From: a virus
Virus record (IMG/VR): IMGVR_UViG_3300037189_000140
Span: 1 to 32,726 of that record
DNA length: 32,726 nt
Reading direction: 5' to 3' (one strand)
Below, one piece after another: positions 25,688-32,680 of the stretch. Below the pieces are notes generated by a model. It made no database searches and was not told the origin of the DNA. It saw nothing but the letters and a program-made list of their open reading frames with translations. Both the position numbers and the translations under genes were made by a program. The first letter of the stretch is position 1. Each line of letters begins with the position of its first letter.

Positions 25688-26461
25688 TCAGGCTCCAAAT
25701 GGTTGCATCTTGGCGCGCAAGACGCCACGGGGGTTACCGAGATTAGCGCGGGCGCGCCGCTCCGCGATCTGAAAAACATACTGCTTCGCGTGGTACGCGG
25801 CAAGCTCGCGGTCAGTCCAGTGACTGTTGGGTAGCACCAGCAGGTGCTGAAGTGCACCGTGCAGAATGACCTCTTCGAGGTCGTCGAAGATAACCTCATC
25901 CATTGCTGCCGAATTGCGCTTGGGCTTGAGCGCCAAGAACATGCGCATCGTGTACGTTGCCTCGGCATCCGGCAGTGGGAGGATGATGTACTTGTCAGGG
26001 GTCACCTGACAGATCGAGCGAGGTGTGCTGGCATCAGCAACCACGGAGTCGGGGAGAGCAAATGTACTCCCACCGTTGTACTGTGGGTCGTTGAACTCGT
26101 CGGTGTTGAAGCTGCTCGGGTCAGTGAGGCTCCACAGCACGGAGGGGTCTTCGCCTGAATACAGGTCGGCCCACTGCGGGTAGAGCCGCAGGGCATCATC
26201 GAGTGTCAGTTTCTCAAGGTGGCTGCCGTTGACGATAGCAGCGAAGATAGCGTGCGCGTCTGTCGCATCCGGTTTGTTGTAGGCGTACTCATGGACACCG
26301 GGCAGCAGATCATACAGTGGTACCTGATAACGCCACGCGAGGGTGCGCTCGCAGGTGCGGATCGCCGCATCTCGGATGTACTGGATGATCGTCTGCGTAG
26401 GGCAGCCGGGGACACTGGGATTAACCTTGGGGACCAGCGAAGCAAACGTGCGGTTAGCCAT
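25688..26461 (-). CDS. Tail adaptor/tubular-type structural protein
   Basis: A 257-residue protein whose C-terminal third (DDLEEVILHGALQHLLVLPN...DRELAAYHAKQYVFQIAERR) is a long helical bundle like that seen in podovirus gatekeeper/tail tubular A-type proteins. The N-terminus starts with a helical segment (TQTIIQYIRDAAIRTCERTL) followed by beta-rich sequence. It overlaps the upstream adaptor gene by one base (TGATG) and lies before the tail spike gene, so it probably sits at the head-tail joint or upper tail. Function is inferred from architecture and position. Confidence 0.7.
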   Translation of the reverse strand: MANRTFASLVPKVNPSVPGCPTQTIIQYIRDAAIRTCERTLAWRYQVPLYDLLPGVHEYAYNKPDATDAHAIFAAIVNGSHLEKLTLDDALRLYPQWADLYSGEDPSVLWSLTDPSSFNTDEFNDPQYNGGSTFALPDSVVADASTPRSICQVTPDKYIILPLPDAEATYTMRMFLALKPKRNSAAMDEVIFDDLEEVILHGALQHLLVLPNSHWTDRELAAYHAKQYVFQIAERRARANLGNPRGVLRAKMQPFGA

Positions 26462-27105
26462 CAGATCACCTGCCTCGGGTCCATCCCGCCTTCTTCGGTG
26501 TCAGTGATGCTGCGAACCTGAAGGCCCGTAGCAAGGGTCTGAGCAAACGAGTCTTGGAACAGCTTGGCCCGCCCCGAGTTCACATGCTCATTGTCCACCG
26601 ACTCGGCAAGGAACACCACGCCGTCCACAGCGATGGGGAGGTACGCATCTGGCAGCAACGCAATGGCCTGAGCTATCGTGTAGGCCGGAGGGACCTGCGC
26701 GTACTCACCGACAAGCACTACCCCCGTCGAGGGACGAGGATACAGGAAGAACTTGTTGGGGTTACGCACATGGCGCATGAAGTTCACCGGAGTCCCTGCC
26801 GCCTCGTTGACCCAGTTGGGATACATCTGGTCGAGGACATCGCGGTTGACCTCAGTGACAGCATCACCGTTCTTGATCTGGAAAATCTCGACCAGCCGCA
26901 GCGAGTCGGACGGGCAACTCTGAAGGACCGTGTTCGCCGTAGTGGGGATATCACCAATGAAGGAGAACAAGTCAGGACGCAGCACCGACATACGCTTCAG
27001 CGTCTGGTTCACCCAACCAAGCATGAGGGTGTCGCTGTAGCGATACGGTGCGCGTGTGTCCTGAATCAGGTTCCGCGCTTCAGTGATGATATCCGCAGGT
27101 GTCAT
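26461..27105 (-). CDS. Phage adaptor protein (DUF6682-like)
   Basis: The 214-residue protein starts with ITEARNLIQDTRAPYRYSDT and LMLGWVNQTLKRMSVLRPDLF, the recognisable opening of phage adaptor proteins of the DUF6682 type: an I-x-x-A-R-x-x-x-x-D-x-x-x-x-R-Y-S/W-D helix and an RPDLF turn. A beta-rich core (NKFFLYPRPSTGVVLVGEYA) and a closing helix (YLPIAVDGVVFLAESVD) complete a usual adaptor length. It would form the ring between portal and tail. ATG overlaps the preceding small gene as ATGA. Confidence 0.78.
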   Translation of the reverse strand: MTPADIITEARNLIQDTRAPYRYSDTLMLGWVNQTLKRMSVLRPDLFSFIGDIPTTANTVLQSCPSDSLRLVEIFQIKNGDAVTEVNRDVLDQMYPNWVNEAAGTPVNFMRHVRNPNKFFLYPRPSTGVVLVGEYAQVPPAYTIAQAIALLPDAYLPIAVDGVVFLAESVDNEHVNSGRAKLFQDSFAQTLATGLQVRSITDTEEGGMDPRQVI

Positions 27106-27380
27106 TCAGGCCAACCCTGTGCAGCTTCCGCAGCCAACTCAGGATCAGTATACACTGGTTCTTCGGGGATGTCAGTAGCCAGATCGAGACCCTTGCGCGG
27201 CTTACGTCCACGCTTCGGCTGAGTGATCTCGTCGATCTTCTCCGCTACAAACGGAGTGATGAAGCGTTCGGGGTACGCCTCTTGCTCCGAGATGACCTCG
27301 CACTCCGGGTGGACTGCCAGCCGTTCGTTGTGCTCGTAGATGAACCCGTCCTTCTTGACGCGGATATATTGGGTGCTCAT
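27102..27380 (-). CDS. Small acidic/basic phage protein, 92 residues, unknown
   Basis: The product begins MSTQYIRVKKDGFIYEHNER, an N-terminal beta-strand pair common in small virion-module proteins, contains a basic patch (PKRGRKPRKG, about residues 54-63) and ends with an acidic tail. It overlaps genes on both sides by four bases (ATGA), so it is tightly coupled within the small-gene cluster. The function is unknown; the basic patch hints at nucleic acid or head-tail contact. Confidence 0.7.
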   Translation of the reverse strand: MSTQYIRVKKDGFIYEHNERLAVHPECEVISEQEAYPERFITPFVAEKIDEITQPKRGRKPRKGLDLATDIPEEPVYTDPELAAEAAQGWPE

Positions 27381-27541
27381 TTCATCTTCCTCGATTTGCC
27401 AGCCTCGCTGAGAGCGATAGCAATGGCCTGCTTGCGGGACTTCACGACAGGTGCCTTCTTCGGACCCTTGGGGTCCTTACCCCCGTGGAGAGTACCACGT
27501 TTGAACTCACCCATGACGACAGCCACTTTGTTCTTCGGCAT
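27377..27541 (-). CDS. Small basic protein, DUF6496-like
   Basis: This 54-residue protein reads MPKNKVAVVMGEFKRGTLHG, then a Lys-rich linker, then KSRKQAIAIALSEAGKSRKMK. The M-G-E-F-x-x-G-T-L and K-Q-A-I-A-I-A-L-S-E-A blocks are the marks of a small family (DUF6496-like) seen in many environmental phages. The role is not known. ATG 27541 is used rather than a longer frame to 27613 that would enter the previous gene. One base separates it from the upstream stop at 27543. Confidence 0.75.
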   Translation of the reverse strand: MPKNKVAVVMGEFKRGTLHGGKDPKGPKKAPVVKSRKQAIAIALSEAGKSRKMK

Positions 27542-27542
27542 G

Positions 27543-27779
27543 TCACTTACCCTTTCGCTTACCGGAGGGTGACACCGGCCACGATTGCCGTGCGGGTCCG
27601 GTCTTCTTACCACTCATAGTCTTGCGTTCGCTGGCGGTCAACTTCTTGGCAGCAGCCTCGGGTCGACAGGCGGGATAGCTACGTGCCGACTTCTCAGAGC
27701 CGGATCGCCCGCAGGCTTTACCGGTCTTCACATCGACCCACTTCTCACCGAACCATTTGCCGAGGCCGCCCTTGCTCAT
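27543..27779 (-). CDS. Small basic protein, DUF5872-like
   Basis: The 78-residue product starts MSKGGLGKWFGEKWVDVKTG and carries CGRS...RSYPACRPEAAA. The G-L-x-x-W-F-x-E-K-W-V-D opening and the C-G-R-S / Y-P-x-C-R-P pair match the DUF5872 type of small proteins found in T4-like and other environmental phages. The tail is Lys/Ser/Thr-rich. The two conserved cysteines may bind a metal. It overlaps the preceding gene by four bases. Function unknown. Confidence 0.75.
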   Translation of the reverse strand: MSKGGLGKWFGEKWVDVKTGKACGRSGSEKSARSYPACRPEAAAKKLTASERKTMSGKKTGPARQSWPVSPSGKRKGK

Positions 27780-27943
27780 TTCTTCACCCGGTTATCTGGA
27801 CCCTTCCACCCGCCGCCACGCTTCTTGTACTCCTTGGACGCCCACGCATTGGCGTAAGCGCTAGGGTATACATCGAACTTGGCCTTGGCCTGTGCCTTGA
27901 CACTGGACCAAAGCGAAGGGTTAGTGGGCTTCGGACTAGCCAT
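27776..27943 (-). CDS. Small basic phage protein, 55 residues
   Basis: The frame encodes MASPKPTNPSLWSSVKAQAK then AKFDVYPSAYANAWASKEYK and a Gly/Lys-rich end (KRGGGWKGPDNRVKK). The F-D-V-Y-P-S-A-Y-A-N-x-W motif is one I recognise from small uncharacterised phage proteins, often next to DUF5872 and DUF6321 genes. GGAAG lies upstream of ATG 27943, inside the preceding gene, which it overlaps by eight bases; its stop overlaps the next start by four. Function unknown. Confidence 0.75.
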   Translation of the reverse strand: MASPKPTNPSLWSSVKAQAKAKFDVYPSAYANAWASKEYKKRGGGWKGPDNRVKK

Positions 27944-28118
27944 CTTGCTTCTTCCCGAACAGGCGCTGTATGGTCTCCGTCTCGTAGATACGGATCGCGG
28001 TCCAGATGATAGTGAATACGGCGGCTACCGCCGGGAGCATATCTACTATAGTCCCCAACACTGTTAGTACGGACAGTGCGTCTATAGCATATTTCGCGGT
28101 CTCGTCATGGTCTGTCAT
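27936..28118 (-). CDS. Small membrane protein, second holin candidate
   Basis: A 60-residue protein, MTDHDETAKYAIDALSVLTV followed by LGTIVDMLPAVAAVFTIIWT and AIRIYETETIQRLFGKKQDG. It has one or two hydrophobic helices (about 14-27 and 28-43), an acidic N-terminus and a basic C-terminus. W-T-A-I-R-I-Y-E-T-x-T-x-x-x-L is a pattern I associate with small phage holin-type proteins. It sits in the small basic-gene cluster, 5 kb from the endolysin, so it could be a holin, an antiholin, or a membrane protein for DNA entry. Confidence 0.7.
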   Translation of the reverse strand: MTDHDETAKYAIDALSVLTVLGTIVDMLPAVAAVFTIIWTAIRIYETETIQRLFGKKQDG

Positions 28119-28119
28119 G

Positions 28120-28374
28120 TCAGCAGTTCCACGCGCGAAGTGATTTGTTGATCCGGCTGTTCGGGTCGCGCGCCGTTTTCTCAGACGTGAGCTTCTTCTT
28201 CATGCCCTCCATCCGCGCACAGAATGACTTCTTGCGCGGGCCACCTTCAGGCTGCGGGGGCTTCAGACCGGGCTTGCCGGGGTTGGCCTTGTTGTAGGAG
28301 GCACGACCTTTGGCGTTGAGACCGCCCTTCTCAGACTTGCCTTCCGCTCTTTGCCATGCCGGTGTCTTAGCCAT
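28120..28374 (-). CDS. Small basic protein, DUF6321-like
   Basis: The 84-residue product contains AWQRAEGKSEKGGLNAKGRA, LKPPQPEGGPRKKSFCARME and GMKKKLTSEKTARDPNSRIN, ending SLRAWNC. These blocks are strongly conserved in the DUF6321 family of phage proteins, whose role is not established. It is rich in Lys, Arg and Gly, with a conserved Cys at S-F-C-A-R-M and another at the C-terminus. ATG 28374 overlaps the preceding stop (TGATG); a GTG three bases earlier is possible. Confidence 0.8.
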   Translation of the reverse strand: MAKTPAWQRAEGKSEKGGLNAKGRASYNKANPGKPGLKPPQPEGGPRKKSFCARMEGMKKKLTSEKTARDPNSRINKSLRAWNC

Positions 28375-28589
28375 CACCGATTCCTATAGCCACCGTAGCC
28401 GGTACCGGTACGGTTGATGAGCTTGGACTCCTTGGCTTCCTCGCGCTGCGTGCGGTTGCCGCGTGCGACGGCCTTCGCGGGATCAAGGATCGCCTTGGCC
28501 GCAGGAGTGTTCTGCGCCTTCGCCATGTCACGAGCCGTGGTAGCCTTGCGGGCTGCCTCAAGATCAATACGGATGGGGTACTGGGGCAT
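28374..28589 (-). CDS. Small helical protein, 71 residues, unknown
   Basis: The protein starts MPQYPIRIDLEAARKATTAR, contains Ala/Lys-rich helices (DMAKAQNTPAAKAILDPAKA) and ends TGTGYGGYRNR. AAAGGAA lies six bases before ATG 28589. It opens the run of seven small genes. No family is recognised. The tyrosine/glycine C-terminus and basic charge could indicate a structural or DNA-contact role, but this is a guess. Confidence 0.7.
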   Translation of the reverse strand: MPQYPIRIDLEAARKATTARDMAKAQNTPAAKAILDPAKAVARGNRTQREEAKESKLINRTGTGYGGYRNR

Positions 28590-28606
28590 GGTTAATTCCT
28601 TTATCG

Positions 28607-29527
28607 TTATGCGATTCTTTGCGCGACAACAATAGCCGGAGGAGTAGCCGGAATAGCCGGGGTCACACCGGGATTAGCGGCAACCGCCGCGCGATAATGC
28701 AACGTGACGCTGGTATTCTGCGGGTACCAATATATTTCGATGTACTGCCCAGCGGTCACAGTTTCAAAAATCTCGTAGGCGACCAGATTAGTGCCGCCAT
28801 CTCCGGCTTTAGGGACCACTATACGCCCATTGGTGTTAGCGATGTTGGTACCGTTTTTGGCGAACCAGATATCCACGTACCTATCGGATGCCCCGGAGTT
28901 ATCAAACTGGAGGCTGGCGTTGATCCGGTAGGTGCCTGCCGCAGCAAATGTAATGCGGCTATTGCTGACCACCGTGATACCAGCGCCAGCGACCAAAGCA
29001 GTAGCAAACTCAACCGCAGTAGCCGCTGTCGTACTGCCAGTTTGGTTTACCGTATCTGCGTCGTAGAACGATGCGTATGCCCGATCTGTAATCGCGTTGA
29101 ACGGGAGAGTAACTCCCGAGATCGCGCCGCCTGTGATCGAGACACTGTTCGAGTTCTGGGTGGCCATGGTGCCGAGGCCGAAATTGGTCCGGGCAGTCGC
29201 GGCATCCGACGCTCCTGTGCCGCCATCTGCGACAGCGAGATCAGTGATACCCGTGATCGTCCCGCCCGTAATGGCAGCCTTGGCGATGCTTACCGAACCA
29301 GTGCCGTTGGGGGAAAGTACGAGGCTACCGTTGGCGTTCAGCGTCGAGATTGTGTTCCCGGCGAACTGGATGTTGCCCACCGAAGCAGACACAGTGCCTA
29401 GCTTCATAGCCGTGGCAACGCCTGTGCCGCTGTAGACCGTCTGCTCGGTCGCAGTAGGACCGCCGCTGATGTGCAGCAACTGACTGTACGTGCTGTTGAT
29501 CGCTGATCCGGTCAGGTTGGTAGGCAT
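28607..29527 (-). CDS. Fibre/collar-type protein with C-terminal jelly-roll-like domain
   Basis: The 306-residue product has a repeat-rich N-terminal half of fibre type (TLNANGSLVLSPNGTGSVSI, then DLAVADGGTGASDAATARTN and FGLGTMATQ, a very common tail-fibre hinge motif). The C-terminal half (about 165-306) looks like a C1q/TNF-like beta sandwich: FAAAGTYRINASLQFDN, VDIWFAKNGTNIANT, GQYIEIYWYPQNTSVTLHY. Such domains trimerise and often bind receptors. It lies among capsid genes, so it may be a head or collar fibre. AGGAA precedes ATG 29527. Confidence 0.78.
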   Translation of the reverse strand: MPTNLTGSAINSTYSQLLHISGGPTATEQTVYSGTGVATAMKLGTVSASVGNIQFAGNTISTLNANGSLVLSPNGTGSVSIAKAAITGGTITGITDLAVADGGTGASDAATARTNFGLGTMATQNSNSVSITGGAISGVTLPFNAITDRAYASFYDADTVNQTGSTTAATAVEFATALVAGAGITVVSNSRITFAAAGTYRINASLQFDNSGASDRYVDIWFAKNGTNIANTNGRIVVPKAGDGGTNLVAYEIFETVTAGQYIEIYWYPQNTSVTLHYRAAVAANPGVTPAIPATPPAIVVAQRIA

Positions 29528-29543
29528 GGAAACTTCCTATGTT

Positions 29544-29566
29544 GATGGGGGCACGAGGCCCCCATC
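29544..29566 (-). terminator. Perfect 9-bp hairpin between decoration and fibre genes
   Basis: Arms GATGGGGGC and GCCCCCATC with a five-base loop lie just past the stop of the 188-residue gene. No T-run follows on the minus strand, so full termination is unlikely; partial termination or RNA protection is plausible. Confidence 0.5.
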
Positions 29567-29569
29567 GTA

Positions 29570-30136
29570 TTAGACCGTCGCGCTGAACGGTGTAGCTTCA
29601 GCACCAGTGGCGATGATGTTGCCATTCACCGCATACAGGTTGGTCCCAACGTCGATCAGTGTCAGGATGCCGCCAGCGAGACCGCCAGTGGTAGTGCCGT
29701 TCATCGTGATCGTGTCGCTGGTCGTGGTCGTACTGAACTCAGTGCCGGTGCCAGCGGCCTGATCGGTCACGTAGATCGAACCCGACATCACGTCAGTGGC
29801 GTCGGCCACCTTGATGACATTGTTGTTCGATGTGACCGCCGTACCCGTAGTGAACCGGAACACGGCACCTGAACCGACAGCAGCCGGAAGGGTAACCGTG
29901 ACGCCAGCCGCACGACCAAGGACGATGACCTTCTGGTCGTGGTCTGTAACCGTGACCGCCAGAGTGGCGGCAGAAGCCGCCACAAGGCGAGTTGACGTAT
30001 CGGCAGCAGCATTGATTTCGGCAGCAGTTGCCAGAAGAGTAGTGCCGCCAACGGACGGAGTAACGAGGTTGAGGCTGTACGCGGTACCGCCCTGAATCGT
30101 TACATTGTCCTGCGTAATACCGCGATAGACACCCAT
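29570..30136 (-). CDS. Head decoration/surface protein candidate
   Basis: A 188-residue beta-rich protein beginning MGVYRGITQDNVTIQGGTAY. The sequence is dominated by Thr, Val, Ala and Gly with alternating hydrophobic strands (LAVTVTDHDQKVIVLGRAAG, VTVTLPAAVGSGAVFRFTTG), a profile seen in capsid decoration proteins and fibre heads. It is encoded two genes after the major capsid protein, a usual place for decoration genes. A strong Shine-Dalgarno sequence is folded into a hairpin (see separate entry). Function is inferred from composition and position. Confidence 0.65.
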   Translation of the reverse strand: MGVYRGITQDNVTIQGGTAYSLNLVTPSVGGTTLLATAAEINAAADTSTRLVAASAATLAVTVTDHDQKVIVLGRAAGVTVTLPAAVGSGAVFRFTTGTAVTSNNNVIKVADATDVMSGSIYVTDQAAGTGTEFSTTTTSDTITMNGTTTGGLAGGILTLIDVGTNLYAVNGNIIATGAEATPFSATV

Positions 30137-30141
30137 ATTAA

Positions 30142-30157
30142 CCTCCTAAGAAGGAGG
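30142..30157 (-). promoter_or_regulatory. Hairpin sequestering the ribosome binding site of the decoration gene
   Basis: On the minus strand CCTCCT, loop TCTT and AGGAGG form a perfect six-base-pair hairpin. The second arm is the Shine-Dalgarno sequence, five bases before ATG 30136. Folding would hide it and reduce initiation unless opened by ribosomes or alternative pairing. Confidence 0.65.
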
Positions 30158-30200
30158 GACTGCCTTCCGACTGGGAACACCCAATCCTGCCAGCAGTCCC
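30156..30200 (-). terminator. Hairpin after the 151-residue structural gene
   Basis: Arms GGGACTGC (minus strand from 30200) and GCAGTCCC (to 30156) pair perfectly over eight bases; the 29-base loop contains a small inner TGGG-TGTT-CCCA stem. The structure starts eight bases past the stop of the preceding gene. Its last two bases are shared with the ribosome-site hairpin, so the two folds compete. Confidence 0.5.
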
Positions 30201-30207
30201 AAACCGA

Positions 30208-30663
30208 TTAGCCGCAGTCCGCGACGATGGCCCACGCCTTCACAACAGCATTGGTCGGAACCGCCGTGTTGAGGAGGATGTCGATGGTATCCGCCGTCTT
30301 GATAATCGTCGGGTTGGCAAGGTTGTCCGAGTCCATCGCTACTGCGTTCGACGCACCGTCGTCAACATAGACGTTAGCAGCGGCGGGCGAACCACCGGTA
30401 TAGCCAAAGTCGAAGGTCGCCGTGGTGTTGACCGTTTCCGCCGTGACGATGTTAAGGCCAGCGGCGAGGACAACCGAGTACGCAGGGAGCTGAATGACCT
30501 GAAGCGTATCGGTAGCAGCCAGTGCGGTGGCACCGGCAGCAGCACGAGCAGCGATGATGGTAGCGAAATTGAGTTCGACCTCAATCTTGCAGACCGGGGG
30601 GTTGTTGGCCGGGTACGCAGCGGTACCCTTATTGAAGCCAAGCGTATCAGTGTAGGCAGCCAT
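30208..30663 (-). CDS. Small capsid-associated structural protein candidate
   Basis: A 151-residue protein starting MAAYTDTLGFNKGTAAYPAN. It is beta-rich with repeated Thr/Ala/Val strands (TLQVIQLPAYSVVLAAGLNI, TVNTTATFDFGYTGG) and a closing domain DTIDILLNTAVPTNAVVKAW. No family is named with confidence; position immediately after the major capsid gene suggests a head-stabilising or head-fibre protein. AAAGG lies eight bases before ATG 30663. Confidence 0.7.
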   Translation of the reverse strand: MAAYTDTLGFNKGTAAYPANNPPVCKIEVELNFATIIAARAAAGATALAATDTLQVIQLPAYSVVLAAGLNIVTAETVNTTATFDFGYTGGSPAAANVYVDDGASNAVAMDSDNLANPTIIKTADTIDILLNTAVPTNAVVKAWAIVADCG

Positions 30664-30687
30664 GGTAGTAACCTTTCAAGCTAGACA

Positions 30688-30703
30688 GGGGGCCGAAGCC
30701 CCC
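30688..30703 (-). terminator. Hairpin with TTCG loop after the major capsid gene
   Basis: The minus strand reads GGGGGC-TTCG-GCCCCC, a six-base-pair GC stem closed by the very stable C(UUCG)G tetraloop, five bases after the capsid stop. There is no T-run. It probably protects the capsid message 3' end or partly terminates transcription. Confidence 0.55.
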
Positions 30704-30708
30704 CATCA

Positions 30709-31632
30709 TCAGAACTGGACGACAGCAGTCGAGAGCGCTTCACCCTTGATGACCTTGTAGCCATAGACCTGAAGACCACGAATGATGTTACCGAAGGTCG
30801 TTTCCGACCGGATGGTTTCCATGTTCGTCATCTGCGAGGCGAAGGTGAAGCCCATCTTGTGGCCCGAGATCAGGTTGTACTTACCCGACGAGACCAACAG
30901 GTTGTGGCTGACGTAGATCGTGAAGCGGTCTACCATGCCAAGGCGTCCGTTGCGGAGCACCGACATGCTATCACCGGTCAGCGAGGCGTCCTTCAGTTCC
31001 GACTTCTTGATCAGACCTGCCATCTTGGCGGGGATGACGAGAAAGCGGTCGCCTTCCGGGGCGTTTGCTTCGTCAAGTACGGTGCCCATATCGACGATCA
31101 GGTCGATCACCGAGGTGGTGCCGCCAGCGCCGTCCTTGGTCACGGTGAGCGGAGCGCCCGTGGTGCCGAGGTTGAACGAAGCCGACTGCTCACCGGCAGT
31201 AGCGCCCTTGTTGGTTGCGGCAATACCCGGCAGGATGTCGGTCAGCACGCGCTGGTCGATCTTGATCTTCATACGCTCGGAAGCGTCCTTCGACCAAGTG
31301 TCCATCAGGTTGATGTCCGACTGAACCTTGTCCACGTCGTCCTCGACGCAGGCAAAGTACTCACCCTTGTCGATCACAAGCTGAATTTTTGGCTTGTCGG
31401 GGTTCTCAACCGTCAGCGACTGACCCTTGACGTAGTCGCGGATGGTGATTTCCGGGGTCGTGCGGATGTTGACGGTGTCACCGTACTGGCGGATTTCACC
31501 TTCATAGTCGGTGTTCGAGATCGCTGCGAGCACGGTGGCATCGTAGAAGTTCTCGATCAGCTTACCCGACCAGATTTCGGGGATGAAGTTACCCGAGTAG
31601 TTCGGGTTACCGGGAGAGACGGGATACGACAT
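30709..31632 (-). CDS. Major capsid protein (P22/HK97-fold)
   Basis: The 307-residue protein follows the scaffold gene and reads as a coat protein: a short N-arm (MSYPVSPGNPNYSGNFIPEI) leading to LIENFYDATVLAAISNTDYE, then GDTVNIRTTPEITIRDYVKG, a spine-helix region (DASERMKIKIDQRVLTDILP), the P-domain segment GDRFLVIPAKMAGLIKKSEL, and a C-terminal A-domain VYGYKVIKGEALSTAVVQF. The layout matches P22-like/HK97-fold coat proteins of podoviruses. No extra Ig-like domain is seen. AAGGA lies seven bases before ATG 31632, and a stable hairpin follows the stop, both suited to high expression. Confidence 0.9.
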   Translation of the reverse strand: MSYPVSPGNPNYSGNFIPEIWSGKLIENFYDATVLAAISNTDYEGEIRQYGDTVNIRTTPEITIRDYVKGQSLTVENPDKPKIQLVIDKGEYFACVEDDVDKVQSDINLMDTWSKDASERMKIKIDQRVLTDILPGIAATNKGATAGEQSASFNLGTTGAPLTVTKDGAGGTTSVIDLIVDMGTVLDEANAPEGDRFLVIPAKMAGLIKKSELKDASLTGDSMSVLRNGRLGMVDRFTIYVSHNLLVSSGKYNLISGHKMGFTFASQMTNMETIRSETTFGNIIRGLQVYGYKVIKGEALSTAVVQF

Positions 31633-31648
31633 ATGCTAGTCCTTCTAA

Positions 31649-32680
31649 TCAAGCGTTCACAACAATGCGACCTTCGCGTTGCGCCGCAAAGATATCGCGT
31701 TCGATACGATCCCGCTCCGGTTCACGACCCTTGTACTTACCCGACCGAACTTCATCGAAGAACTTCTTGATGTCATTCGGGGAGTATGTCTTGGGCTGCT
31801 TAGACGCCGATGACGCAACGCCGCGAGAGCGACCCGGTGTCACCTGCTTCTCAAGCTCGTTAGAGATAGCGGGAAATGATTGAGCAACAGAGGCTTGTCC
31901 AGTAGACTCAAGCCAAGTTTGGAAGAACGCGCTAACCCGATGAGCATCGAGCGAACGCTGGGCTTCTTCGAGGTACGTCTGACGGGCTACGCCAGTCAGA
32001 GGGTCAACGTCGAGCAACCAAGTCTGGAAGCCGTCCTTATCGTTGACCTCACGCCAATTCGGAACATACGCCGTCAGATCGGACCAGAACTGCTGCTCTG
32101 CCGAGACCTGCTGCCGCTGTGCGACAGCCTGTACCTGCGGGACAACATTGGCCTGCATCTGCTGGAGTAGACCTTCGATGTGAGCAAGGCGTTGCGCCAC
32201 GGGGATAAGCTCCTCGCGGCTGACCTTGCGCATCACGTCAATCGACTCGCCGTACTCGTCGGCCTCCTGATCAGACACAAGCCGCTGGGGCTGTTCCTGC
32301 GTCTGTTCGGTGCGGCGCTGAGTGGCAGGCTGCTGTGCTGACAGTGATGCCAGCAACTGCTCCATCTGCGTTACGCGCTGTTCCAGTTCGGTCTTCTGCC
32401 GAACCGTGGCGTTGTACGAACCCTGAAGGGATCGCCACCTCTGAGCATAAGTCTCAGAGTTCTCGTCTTCCGTGTTTGCTGTGCCGGTAGTGTGCTCGTC
32501 TCCCGACACCTGAGCAGCATTATCGTTCACACTCGCGTCAGCCACGCGCACATCATAGGCAGAGTCAACGGTTTCAGCCCCGGCCTCAGCGTTTCCGCTT
32601 GTGTCGGGATCACCATTGAGCTGCTTGTATAGCTCCTGCACGGCTTCGGACTGCTTACGAACTTGCTCTGGAATTGCCAT
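31649..32680 (-). CDS. Capsid scaffolding protein
   Basis: A 343-residue highly charged, Gln/Glu-rich protein immediately upstream of the coat gene. Residues about 1-70 are acidic and disordered (DPDTSGNAEAGAETVDSAYD); about 78-115 is a coiled coil (SYNATVRQKTELEQRVTQME); residues about 165-190 form another helix. The C-terminus is basic and helical (SPNDIKKFFDEVRSGKYKGR...RDIFAAQREGRIVV), the usual coat-binding end of scaffolds. It would assemble with the coat into a prohead and then leave. GGAG lies eight bases before ATG 32680. Upstream, 32681-32726 holds only this ribosome binding site and no gene I can support. Confidence 0.85.
   Translation of the reverse strand: MAIPEQVRKQSEAVQELYKQLNGDPDTSGNAEAGAETVDSAYDVRVADASVNDNAAQVSGDEHTTGTANTEDENSETYAQRWRSLQGSYNATVRQKTELEQRVTQMEQLLASLSAQQPATQRRTEQTQEQPQRLVSDQEADEYGESIDVMRKVSREELIPVAQRLAHIEGLLQQMQANVVPQVQAVAQRQQVSAEQQFWSDLTAYVPNWREVNDKDGFQTWLLDVDPLTGVARQTYLEEAQRSLDAHRVSAFFQTWLESTGQASVAQSFPAISNELEKQVTPGRSRGVASSASKQPKTYSPNDIKKFFDEVRSGKYKGREPERDRIERDIFAAQREGRIVVNA

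Noticed and set aside
30859-31770. 303-codon open frame on the + strand opposite capsid and scaffold genes
   Set aside because: It crosses two strongly supported genes, lacks a ribosome binding site and shows no recognisable domain.
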